In this document: positions 30,540 to 37,813 of the stretch, one piece after another
Numbering within the stretch: the stretch's first letter is position 1
Layout of the letters: each line of letters opens with the position of its first letter
IMG/VR virus record: IMGVR_UViG_3300028394_000156
Span: 1-39,243 of that record
Length of the DNA: 39,243 nt
Reading direction: 5' to 3' (one strand)
Source: a virus
The notes under the pieces: model-generated
What the model saw: only the letters and a program-made list of their open reading frames with translations
Database searches by the model: none
Told to the model about the DNA's origin: nothing
Position numbers and translations under genes: made by a program

Positions 30540-31406
30540 ATGGAAACAACAATTTTAACAACAGTTAACCCTATTTTTGAAGCATTTGAAAAATTATCTA
30601 AAAGTTTAGGTGATCGTAAAAGTTTAGATTATTTAATGGAAAACTACGATCAAGAAACACTAAAAAAAGAGTTAGTGTATTTTTCTAAAAGTTATCTAAT
30701 TTCAACAGTACAAAGCGAAATAGAAAGCATGAATAAATACAAAAGGAAATTATCTACTTTTGAAGATCTTGTAAAATATTTACTTAAAAACATTTGTAGT
30801 AAGGATCAATTAAGGCCGGCAATGTGTAAAGTATATAACGATCAAAAAAATGGTAATTTAGTAGCAACTGACGCGCATATTTTAGCTTGGCTACCTTTGC
30901 AAAATTTACCTATAAATGATTCTTTAGATAATATATGCAAAGAAGATTCAGAAGATTATTATAAAATTTATAGCTATTCTGAAAATAGCTTTAAATTGGA
31001 TAAATACGGCGACATTGTAAATGAAGACATGGATAATAGGTATCCTGACTATAAGGCCGTTTTTCCTATACCAAACTTGTTAGATTATCCTTATTTTTCA
31101 ATTAATCCTTATTTGTTTAATGGATTAAAAACAATTAGTAAAATTGCCAAAAAATTAAAGATAAATATTTTAATGGTGAAATTAAATTGCCTTGAATATA
31201 ACACATATTTAAATATATCCTTATTAGTAAGGTATATTGATTTACATCAAAAATTATATGGTAATTATACTTTTTTGGCACTGACTCGCAATGGATATGA
31301 AGAGGGAAAAGCTTTATATAATGTAGATATTTGTGGAAAATATAAATTATTATTAATGCCTTGCATAAAGTCAGATGAAGAAAATATTTTAGATCTTGAT
31401 TTATAA
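30540..31406 (+). CDS. Unknown 288-aa protein, possibly sliding-clamp-like
   Basis: Residues about 75-120 contain YLLKNICSKDQLRPAMCKVY and NGNLVATDAHILAWLPL; VATDAHILA resembles the ATDGHRLA signature of DnaN-type sliding clamps, and a C-terminal stretch (YNVDICGKYKLLLMPC) is also beta-rich. A full three-domain clamp is not evident, and 288 aa is shorter than DnaN. It may be a diverged or partial clamp or a protein that mimics it. It has the shared early leader and is followed by a long hairpin. Confidence 0.55.
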   Translation: METTILTTVNPIFEAFEKLSKSLGDRKSLDYLMENYDQETLKKELVYFSKSYLISTVQSEIESMNKYKRKLSTFEDLVKYLLKNICSKDQLRPAMCKVYNDQKNGNLVATDAHILAWLPLQNLPINDSLDNICKEDSEDYYKIYSYSENSFKLDKYGDIVNEDMDNRYPDYKAVFPIPNLLDYPYFSINPYLFNGLKTISKIAKKLKINILMVKLNCLEYNTYLNISLLVRYIDLHQKLYGNYTFLALTRNGYEEGKALYNVDICGKYKLLLMPCIKSDEENILDLDL

Positions 31407-31418
31407 ACCAACAAAAAA

Positions 31419-31443
31419 AGGATCCTATAATATATAGGATCCT
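31419..31443 (+). other. Ten-base-pair hairpin AGGATCCTAT/ATAGGATCCT
   Basis: Perfect ten-pair stem (31419-31428 with 31434-31443) and a 5-nt loop, followed by ATAAACTTTATTTTT. It may be a weak terminator or a stabilising 3' structure between two early genes, like those at 30491 and 32526. Confidence 0.6.
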
Positions 31444-31480
31444 ATAAACTTTATTTTTAAACAGTCAAACAACAAAAAAA

Positions 31481-31786
31481 ATGGAAACAACAGATTTTAT
31501 CAACTCTTTAAAATGTTCAGATTTACAAAGTTTTGTACTTGTTCTTCAGGCTTATAATAGTCAATACGATACAAGAAATTTAAACATAGAAGATATTGGA
31601 TTCAATATCTATTCAGGATATGTATATTTTCATTTAGAAAATGATATTACTATTTGCTCTTGTTTTGGTAATTCTGTAGAATATCTTACTACAAATTATA
31701 AAAACGGCGAAGAAAACTTTTTCGATACCTACAGCGAAGCAATAAATTTTTTAAAATACGGCGACGAAGAAAGCGAAGAAGCATGA
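31481..31786 (+). CDS. Unknown 101-aa acidic early protein
   Basis: Acidic protein, rich in Asp/Glu/Tyr (FNIYSGYVYFHLENDITICS), ending in DEESEEA. Acidic small early proteins sometimes mimic DNA to block host enzymes, but no direct evidence exists here. The stop overlaps a 46-aa membrane gene (ATGA). Confidence 0.6.
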   Translation: METTDFINSLKCSDLQSFVLVLQAYNSQYDTRNLNIEDIGFNIYSGYVYFHLENDITICSCFGNSVEYLTTNYKNGEENFFDTYSEAINFLKYGDEESEEA

Positions 31787-31923
31787 AGAAAATCGAATTA
31801 ATTTTATCTTTAATACTTTTAGATTTTTTTTATTATGTTACTATTTTTTTAGTAGTTTACTACATTTATAAAATGGATCAAAAAGGTAGAAAGGCAATAA
31901 GAGACAAAAACAAAATAGATTAA
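31783..31923 (+). CDS. Small membrane protein (46 aa)
   Basis: Starts MKKIELILSLILLDFFYYVT, continues IFLVVYYIYK as one long hydrophobic helix, then a basic tail (MDQKGRKAIRDKNKID). It overlaps the acidic gene by ATGA and lacks its own AACAGTCAAA leader, so it is probably translated by coupling. It may act at the host membrane, for example in superinfection exclusion; this is only a possibility. Confidence 0.6.
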   Translation: MKKIELILSLILLDFFYYVTIFLVVYYIYKMDQKGRKAIRDKNKID

Positions 31924-31949
31924 TTTTTTAACAGTCAAAAACTAAAAAA

Positions 31950-32195
31950 ATGAGATATTACGTATTAATTGAATGGAACGGCAAAGGATCTGGTGAAACA
32001 GTAAAAAAAAGTAATAGGAAATTAGACATGATTATTTTTAGAAATTTTATCTATACAGTAAAACAAGCTAAAAAGAAATATTATCTAAATTACTTTAATT
32101 CATTGGACGTGCCATGTAGTGAAATATTAAGCTACAAAACAGAAATAGACTATTTAACCGGCAAAGATCCTTTAAGTAGGAAAGTATATTATTAA
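31950..32195 (+). CDS. Unknown 81-aa basic early protein
   Basis: Basic and Tyr/Lys-rich (RYYVLIEWNGKGSGETVKKS, KQAKKKYYLNYFNSLDVP). The beta start and basic face may fit a nucleic-acid or protein-binding role. It has the shared leader. Confidence 0.6.
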   Translation: MRYYVLIEWNGKGSGETVKKSNRKLDMIIFRNFIYTVKQAKKKYYLNYFNSLDVPCSEILSYKTEIDYLTGKDPLSRKVYY

Positions 32196-32231
32196 TAAAC
32201 TTTATTTTTAAACAGTCAAAAACAAAAAAAA

Positions 32232-32504
32232 ATGGGAAAATTTAAAGAAGCATTGTATACAAATACTGAAAAATTTGCTAATAAGTACGGCGACATTTTT
32301 ATAAGTTTGTACTGTTATGAGTACAACAATGAATATAAAAAACCGTGTGACTTACCTAAAGAATTAGATCAAACTGTAATTAATACTATTATATTTTTGT
32401 TAGATCATTATTTTAATTCTATCATAGAAGATGACAAAGAAATAAATATTAATTTAATAGATACTGAAATGTTATTTGATTTATTAGAATTGTATGACTA
32501 TTAA
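32232..32504 (+). CDS. Unknown 90-aa acidic early protein
   Basis: Helical acidic protein (TEKFANKYGDIFISLYCYEY, DQTVINTIIFLLDHYFNSII), ending LLELYDY. Last gene of the early string; two terminators follow. Confidence 0.6.
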   Translation: MGKFKEALYTNTEKFANKYGDIFISLYCYEYNNEYKKPCDLPKELDQTVINTIIFLLDHYFNSIIEDDKEININLIDTEMLFDLLELYDY

Positions 32505-32525
32505 ACAATCAAGGTAATTTTATTA

Positions 32526-32562
32526 AAAGGTATCCTAATTAATTTTAGGATACCTTTTTTTA
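32526..32562 (+). terminator. Intrinsic terminator of the early transcript
   Basis: AAAGGTATCCT (32526-32536) pairs with AGGATACCTTT (32547-32557), followed by T to 32561. It is strong and of classical form. Confidence 0.85.
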
Positions 32563-32598
32563 TTTGCTTAATACTTTATTTCTTATTACATACTATAA

Positions 32599-32638
32599 AG
32601 TTATTTGGATATCAATTGATATCAGGATAACTTTTTTT
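32599..32638 (+). terminator. Second, tandem terminator
   Basis: AAGTTAT (32599-32605) pairs with ATAACTT (32627-32633); inside lies the perfect palindrome GATATCAATTGATATC (32608-32623). Seven T follow the C at 32631. The two terminators in a row separate early genes from the late promoter region. Confidence 0.8.
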
Positions 32639-32757
32639 ATTGCCAGGTAACAAGCTAATTAAATTTGTCTTATATTTTAATTGTAATCAATGATAAATAA
32701 AAACAAAGCTATAACACTACATTAAAACAAACATAGCTTAAATTTAAAATATAGCGT

Positions 32758-32897
32758 TTAGATCATTACTATAGTACTGTAGTACTGTAGTTAGCTATCC
32801 TTAGATCATTACTATAGTACTGTAGTACTGTAGTTAGCTATCCTTAGATCATTACTATAGTACTGTAGTACTGTAGTTAGCTATCCTTAGATCATTA
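32758..32897. repeat. Three exact tandem 43-bp repeats plus an 11-bp partial copy
   Basis: Identical units at 32758-32800, 32801-32843 and 32844-32886; TTAGATCATTA (32887-32897) starts a fourth. Each unit contains CTATAGTAC-TGTA-GTACTGTAG, a nine-pair hairpin with one G-U, and two TAGTACTG copies. The array is not coding. It could be a binding array for a replication, packaging or transcription protein. Confidence 0.85.
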
Positions 32898-33125
32898 TTT
32901 TTTTTTGCCTTGAAAAATCCTGGAAACAAGCAAAACAAGGCAAAAAATAGCGAAAAAAGGCAAAAAAGGCCTATTTTGGCCAAAAACCCTATAAACCCTA
33001 TTGGACATGTAGGGTTTCAAAGGGCCGGGCAGGGTCAGGCCGATTTTGGCACGAAGAACCATTGTCGGGCCCCACGTTTTCAGGTCAATCCAAAAATATC
33101 AATGGTGGGTATAAAAAAATAATTG
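32898..33125 (+). other. GC-rich non-coding stretch before the packaging genes; candidate cos/pac region
   Basis: Its base composition is clearly richer in G and C than its surroundings. It contains GGCCTATTTTGGCC near 32968, the hairpin AAACCCTA/TAGGGTTT (32993-33000 with 33010-33017), GGGCCGGGCAGGGTCAGG and a GGGCCC site. A 70-codon frame starting with TTG at 32910 exists, but its composition is unlike a phage protein here. Location just upstream of HNH and terminase genes fits a DNA cutting site, without proof. Confidence 0.4.
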
Positions 33126-33133
33126 TACTTTTG
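33126..33133 (+). promoter_or_regulatory. Candidate late promoter -7 box before the HNH/terminase genes
   Basis: TACTTTTG fits TAnnTTTG and its last base is only five bases before the ATG at 33138, so transcription could begin at or next to the start codon (leaderless mRNA). No good -33 TTTG at 19-21 nt. Confidence 0.35.
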
Positions 33134-33137
33134 TGAT

Positions 33138-33551
33138 ATGCCAGTATTAAACAATAGAAAATGTCGTAGGTTTAACGAGTCTCCAAAGCGTAGGCCTCAC
33201 CAAGACAAGCAAGAAAATAAATTTTATGGTTCTCCGATTTGGAAACGGATTCGCCATTTGCAAAAGACAAGGAAACCAATGTGTGAGGTTTGCGAGGTCA
33301 AAGGCATTTTTACAGATTGCTCTGATGGAAACAACAATGGCATTGCGGATCACGTTGTTAGAATCTTGGAAGGTGGTCATCCTTACGATGAGCGAAACTT
33401 GCTAACTTTGTGCAAACGGTGTCATAATGTAAAGAGTAATATGGAAGGAAAAGGTTATGCTCCAGCAAGAATACCAAGTTCTGACGGCTATTACCTTCCG
33501 GAGTGCAGGGAAAACGTAATTACGGCTATTATTAACAAAAAAGTAAATTAA
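33138..33551 (+). CDS. HNH endonuclease next to terminase
   Basis: I chose the ATG at 33138 (137 aa) and not an upstream TTG at 33123. Motifs: CEVC (C49, C52), IADHVVRI (D71, H72), ERNLLTLCKRCH (N87, C92, C95, H96), so both zinc-binding Cys pairs and the HNH residues are present. HNH proteins in this position work with the terminase to cut DNA at cos in HK97-type phages. One base separates it from the small terminase gene. Confidence 0.85.
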   Translation: MPVLNNRKCRRFNESPKRRPHQDKQENKFYGSPIWKRIRHLQKTRKPMCEVCEVKGIFTDCSDGNNNGIADHVVRILEGGHPYDERNLLTLCKRCHNVKSNMEGKGYAPARIPSSDGYYLPECRENVITAIINKKVN

Positions 33552-33552
33552 A

Positions 33553-33999
33553 ATGAAAACAGAGAAGTTGAAAGACTTACAAGGTACTTTAAAACCAAGT
33601 AGAGTTAAAAGAATTACACCTCAAGAGATAATTGCCTCTAATCCTTTTGATTTAACTGATGATGAGCAGAATACGGTTGAATTGGTTAAGAAACATCTTG
33701 AATCTGCTGATGCAAGTTACAATGTTGACATAATTGCTATTAATATGTTGGCAAGGTTGTTGACTGTAATCCAACACGCTGCAAATAATATCCTTAAAAA
33801 TGATGGTGTGGTTGTTTACCCTAATGGTGTTCAACAGATTTCTCCAGAGTGGACGATGTTTAAACAGTCGGTTGAGATTTACAATGATATGTCTGATAGG
33901 TTTGGTCTTGACCCGAAGGCAAGGTTGAAGCTTGAATACTTTAACAGAGCAGACAAAAAGGAAGAAGACCCAATAATGAAGTTAATTAAGAACGCATAA
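33553..33999 (+). CDS. Terminase small subunit, P27 family
   Basis: A 148-aa protein with KLKDLQGTLKPSR near the start (a P27-family opening), a helix-rich centre (DIIAINMLARLLTVIQHAAN) and a C-terminal part DMSDRFGLDPKARLKLEYFN. It recognises phage DNA and brings in the large subunit. The stop shares one base with the large-subunit ATG (TAATG). Confidence 0.85.
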   Translation: MKTEKLKDLQGTLKPSRVKRITPQEIIASNPFDLTDDEQNTVELVKKHLESADASYNVDIIAINMLARLLTVIQHAANNILKNDGVVVYPNGVQQISPEWTMFKQSVEIYNDMSDRFGLDPKARLKLEYFNRADKKEEDPIMKLIKNA

Positions 34000-35645
34000 T
34001 GTTTGAATTAGAGAAAGAATTGATTGGTGAGTATGCCAAGTTAGCTATCAAAAGACACTATGATGACGTAAAGAAGTCTGAAAATGCTAATTTTCCTTAC
34101 TATTATGACGAAAAGGCTGCTGACACCTATATTTCCTTTATGAAAGTATGTAGATTGACTAAAGGTGAGTATGCAGCTATGAATGTCAATGTCATGCCAT
34201 GGCAAGAGTTCTTTTGGGCTATGATCTTTGGTTGGAAGCGTAAAATTGATAAAAAACGTAGATTTAGGAAAGTTTACTTAGAAATATCAAGAAAGAATGC
34301 AAAAACAGAGACTGCTGCCTTAACTGCAGTAGCTTGTTATATTCTTGATCAAGAAAAAGGTGCAGAAATTTATACTGCTGCCACTACCCGTGACCAGGCA
34401 AGGATATGTTGGGATGCAGCAAAAGTAATATTGGATTATTTAAAAAAGGATAGTCCTGCGGTAAACAAAATGGTTCAAGTAAGAGCGCACTCAATTTACT
34501 CTACTGGTTCTAATTCTAAGATGATTCCTGTGTCATCTGATGCCAAAACCTTAGATGGGCTAAATCCCCATGTAGCCATAGTGGATGAATTTCACGCTCA
34601 TCCCGACAGTTCGGTTTTAGAAATTATGGAAAGTGGTATTGGTAGTAGAACTCAACCATTAATACTAATTACTACTACTGCTGGATTTAATAAAGAAAGT
34701 CCGTGTTACCAGTTAAGAAAAGTCTGTTTAGATATTATTAAAGGCCATAAACATGATGATGCGGTGTTCCCTTTAATATTTTCCTTAGATGAAGATGATG
34801 ATTGGCAAAATAGTGAAAACTGGGTAAAGTCTAATCCTTCCATGAATGTGACCATTGGTATGGGTTATTTGCAAGACCAATACACAAAAGCCATAAATGA
34901 AGGTGCAGCCAAGCAAATTGGCTTTATGACAAAGAATTTAAACTTTTGGACTAATACTCATGCTACATGGATTAACGAAAATATGTGGAATGAGTGCGAA
35001 ATGAAGCCAAAAGATGACTTTTTATTAAACAGACCAGCCTTTGGTGGACTTGATTTGGCTCAAACTATTGATATTAGTGCTTTTTGCTTATTCTTCCCAG
35101 AATTTGATGGTAAACCAGCTTTTCTTATATGGAAGTATTGGATTCCAGAAGATAATGTAAAGGAAAGAAGTCTTAGGGATGGTGTACCTTACATGGATTG
35201 GGCATTAAATGGCAGTATTAAGGTGACTAATGGTAATATTGTAGATAACGATGTAATTATTAACGATATTTACCTTTTATTTCAAAAATACAACATTAGA
35301 AGCCTTGCTTATGACCCTTGGAGAGCAACTCACGTTGTTATTTCATTACAAGAAAGGGGAGTTAACGTAAGACCGTTCCCACAAAGTTTTCCAGAGATGA
35401 ATACACCTATATGTGAGTTTGAGAAAATGATTACTGGTAAGAAGGTATTTCACGATGGTGATCCGGTAGCAAAGTGGATGTTATCAAATGTAGCATTAAT
35501 AATAAATTCTACAGGATTAGTTAAGTTTGATAAAAGGAAATCTAATGAGAAAATAGATGGTATGGTTGCAGCAGCCATGGCTATTGGCGAGGCTATTGAC
35601 CCTAAGAACAAAATTAATTTAGATTTTAATTTGATAATTGGTTAA
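33999..35645 (+). CDS. Terminase large subunit (ATPase and nuclease)
   Basis: At 548 aa it is the DNA-packaging motor of HK97 type. ATPase domain: adenine-binding region near VMPWQEFFW, Walker A-like SRKNAKT (97-103), Walker B AIVDEFH (193-199) with catalytic Glu, and coupling motif TTTAG (225-229). Nuclease domain: GGLDLA (D352), AYDPW and a C-terminal KIDGMVAAAMAIGEA with the third acidic residue. Together with the HNH protein this suggests cos-type cutting. Confidence 0.95.
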   Translation: MFELEKELIGEYAKLAIKRHYDDVKKSENANFPYYYDEKAADTYISFMKVCRLTKGEYAAMNVNVMPWQEFFWAMIFGWKRKIDKKRRFRKVYLEISRKNAKTETAALTAVACYILDQEKGAEIYTAATTRDQARICWDAAKVILDYLKKDSPAVNKMVQVRAHSIYSTGSNSKMIPVSSDAKTLDGLNPHVAIVDEFHAHPDSSVLEIMESGIGSRTQPLILITTTAGFNKESPCYQLRKVCLDIIKGHKHDDAVFPLIFSLDEDDDWQNSENWVKSNPSMNVTIGMGYLQDQYTKAINEGAAKQIGFMTKNLNFWTNTHATWINENMWNECEMKPKDDFLLNRPAFGGLDLAQTIDISAFCLFFPEFDGKPAFLIWKYWIPEDNVKERSLRDGVPYMDWALNGSIKVTNGNIVDNDVIINDIYLLFQKYNIRSLAYDPWRATHVVISLQERGVNVRPFPQSFPEMNTPICEFEKMITGKKVFHDGDPVAKWMLSNVALIINSTGLVKFDKRKSNEKIDGMVAAAMAIGEAIDPKNKINLDFNLIIG

Positions 35646-35653
35646 TTTTTTTA

Positions 35654-35685
35654 TTTGCATATAAAATTATTAATAATCATCTTTG
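35654..35685 (+). promoter_or_regulatory. Candidate promoter between terminase and portal genes
   Basis: TTTG (35654-35657) and CATCTTTG (35678-35685) are 20 nt apart, a near match to the -33/-7 pair (C in place of the first T of TAnnTTTG). The last G is five bases before the portal ATG (35690), implying a leaderless or nearly leaderless mRNA. It lies in the only gap (44 bp) of the head module. Confidence 0.45.
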
Positions 35686-35689
35686 CAGT

Positions 35690-36919
35690 ATGGAATTTTT
35701 GAATAAAATAGTAAAATTCATTAAAAGAAGTAGAATTACCAATCTTGGTCCTGCCAAAGACTGGAAATTGTACCAAGAATTGTTTGGAACTAACCAAAGA
35801 AGGGTTAGTCATGAAACATCTTTGTCTATACCAGCTTATTTTAGGGCATTATCTATTTTAAGTGAGCAAATTGCATCTTTACCATTCTCTATATACGAAA
35901 CTAAGTCCGATGGCAATGTTGTTGAGGCAATAAGTCATCCTTTGTATTCTTTAATTAAATACAGACCATCAAGCAAATACGATACTTTTAGTTTTCGTGA
36001 AGCTATCATAAGACAAGCTGTAAATGGTTCAATGACTACCAAAAGTGGCAATGTTCTTATTATACCAAACAGAAATCAAGCAGGAAATGTAATTGATTTA
36101 CATTTAGTTGATGTTCCTTGGGAAATGTACAAGATAAACGATGAGTTTTATTATAAATTAGAAGGTAGTAAGGAAATTTATAGTTCTTTAGAGGTTTTAC
36201 ACATTAAATCATTTAGTGAGAACGGTTATTGGGGTAAGAGTTTGATTGAGGCTGGTAAAACAACTTTATCAAGAGCATTACATGAAATTGACTATGGTAA
36301 TGACATTTATGCAAAAGGAACTAATTTAAGTGGAACTGTTGAAACAGATTTAATCTTAAACGAAGATCAGTTAAATGTAATTAAAAAGTCTTGGGCAGAT
36401 AAACACTCCGGACCTAATAATCAACAGGGTGTAGCCTTCCTACAGGCTGGATTTAAGTTTAAACCTATTGCCTCAAGGTTAGAAGCAGCAGATATTGATG
36501 CAAGAAAATTGACTATTGAGGATATATCTAATCTTACTGGTGTTCCAGGCTTTTTGCTTTTAGGAAACAATAATATATCTACAACCAACATTGAGATATT
36601 AAACAGAATATTTGTTCAGTACACTTTAAGAGCGTGGACTAAGCGAATTGAGAATGAATTTAACACAAAGTTATTTCCACAAAAAGATTGGGGTAAATAC
36701 TATGTTAAATTAGATCTCGATGAATTGTACCGTGGTGATGTTATGGCAAGAGCAGAGTTTTATACTAAACTTTACAATATAAGAGCCATTGCTCCTAATG
36801 AAATAAGAAATCTTGAAGGATTTAACCCATACGAAGGCGGTGATAAGTTTGGTATGCCATTAGCATCTAACAGTAGGGAAGTTCCTGTTGGAGAACCTAA
36901 ATCTCAAAATGCACAGTAA
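35690..36919 (+). CDS. Portal protein, HK97 type
   Basis: The protein is 409 aa. It forms the dodecameric ring through which DNA enters. Family signs: SIPAYFRALSILSEQIASLP near residue 45, SHPLYSLIKYRPS, EVLHIKSFSENGYWGKSLIE, a segment with GTNLSGTV, and the C-terminal DISNLTGVPGFLLLG followed by NIEILNRIFVQYTLRAW. The next gene starts by one-base overlap. Confidence 0.93.
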   Translation: MEFLNKIVKFIKRSRITNLGPAKDWKLYQELFGTNQRRVSHETSLSIPAYFRALSILSEQIASLPFSIYETKSDGNVVEAISHPLYSLIKYRPSSKYDTFSFREAIIRQAVNGSMTTKSGNVLIIPNRNQAGNVIDLHLVDVPWEMYKINDEFYYKLEGSKEIYSSLEVLHIKSFSENGYWGKSLIEAGKTTLSRALHEIDYGNDIYAKGTNLSGTVETDLILNEDQLNVIKKSWADKHSGPNNQQGVAFLQAGFKFKPIASRLEAADIDARKLTIEDISNLTGVPGFLLLGNNNISTTNIEILNRIFVQYTLRAWTKRIENEFNTKLFPQKDWGKYYVKLDLDELYRGDVMARAEFYTKLYNIRAIAPNEIRNLEGFNPYEGGDKFGMPLASNSREVPVGEPKSQNAQ

Positions 36920-37812
36920 TGCCATATAGTAACTACCCACAATCAGCAACCAATGCAGCAAAGAAAGCTTTGAAGCATAAAGAAGATAATGGTTCTAAGT
37001 GTGGAACTTCCGTTGGCTGGTCAAGAGCAAGGCAATTGTCTAATAAACAAAGTCTTTCAGATGATGAAGTGATACGCACATATAGTTTTTTAAGCAGAGC
37101 CAAGGTATATGACCAAGGCAAGTATTTTGATGAAAACGAAAATGAGATATGTGGCTCAATAATGTACGATGCTTGGGGTGGTTCAAGTATGTTACCTTGG
37201 GCAGAAAGAACGGCTAACAAAATAATGGAAGATAGGTCAAATAATAACCAAATGGAAAGAAGATATTTTAATATTGAGTTTAAGAGTAATGCAGAGGAAA
37301 GAAAAATAATCGGAATTGCATCTTCCTTGAACAGATCCTATGACATGGGTTCTTTTGACGAGGAAATTGATATGGATGCTTTTAACGATGCTGATTTTTC
37401 AGAAGCTGCTGCTTTATTTAACCATGACCAAAACATTGTTCTTGGTAGGGTTAAAAACAACACGCTGCAAATAAAAAGGGATGGTAATTCATTGGTATAC
37501 ACCATTGATCCTCCAGAAACAAATGCAGCCGAAGATGTGATGAAATTAATTAAACGAGGTGATATTTACCAATCTTCTTTTGCTTTTTCATTAAAGGAGA
37601 ATGGAGATAATTGGCAAATGAAAGAAGGTAGAATGAAAAGAATTATTACAAGAATAGACAAGGTGTATGATGTTTCGCCAGTAACTTATCCGGCTAATCC
37701 AAACACTATTGTTGCTGCTCGAAGTATGGAAAATTATATTCAGCAAAATGAAAAAGCGGAATGCAATTTCAATGAGTTTGTTGAATTTTTAAACAAATTA
37801 AAAAATTATTAA
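36919..37812 (+). CDS. Head maturation protease (HK97 U35-like) with an extra N-terminal domain
   Basis: The protease domain covers residues about 113-270: YFNIEFKSNAEERKIIGIAS, FNHDQNIVLGRV with candidate catalytic H169, DIYQSSFAFSL with Ser at 219/220, and a YDVSPVTYPANP ending. Residues 1-105 form a separate domain (KCGTSVGWSRARQL, SFLSRAKVYDQG, IMYDAWGGSSMLPWAE) seen ahead of proteases or in other proteins of Bacteroidota phages; its role is unknown to me. The protease trims the scaffold region of the capsid protein. It overlaps the portal by one base. Confidence 0.88.
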   Translation: MPYSNYPQSATNAAKKALKHKEDNGSKCGTSVGWSRARQLSNKQSLSDDEVIRTYSFLSRAKVYDQGKYFDENENEICGSIMYDAWGGSSMLPWAERTANKIMEDRSNNNQMERRYFNIEFKSNAEERKIIGIASSLNRSYDMGSFDEEIDMDAFNDADFSEAAALFNHDQNIVLGRVKNNTLQIKRDGNSLVYTIDPPETNAAEDVMKLIKRGDIYQSSFAFSLKENGDNWQMKEGRMKRIITRIDKVYDVSPVTYPANPNTIVAARSMENYIQQNEKAECNFNEFVEFLNKLKNY

Positions 37813-37813
37813 A

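Larger units (their letters stand above)
30198..32220 (+). repeat. Five copies of leader AACAGTCAAA, each 10-12 nt before an ATG
   Basis: Copies lie at 30198-30207, 30519-30528, 31460-31469, 31930-31939 and 32211-32220, before the genes at 30220, 30540, 31481, 31950 and 32232. Each is preceded by a T-run and A's, and followed by an A-rich spacer without GGAGG. Copies 3 and 5 share a longer stretch (ACTTTATTTTTAAACAGTCA). The fixed distance to the ATG points to translation control or to binding of an RNA-binding regulator. Confidence 0.75.

Noticed and set aside
32758-32897. CRISPR array
   Set aside because: The three 43-bp units are contiguous with no spacers and no cas genes occur.
32910-33122. 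70-codon plus-strand frame starting with TTG
   Set aside because: Composition (Gln/Lys/Pro/Arg) is unlike nearby proteins, it lies in the GC-rich hairpin region, and it has no ATG or A-rich leader.
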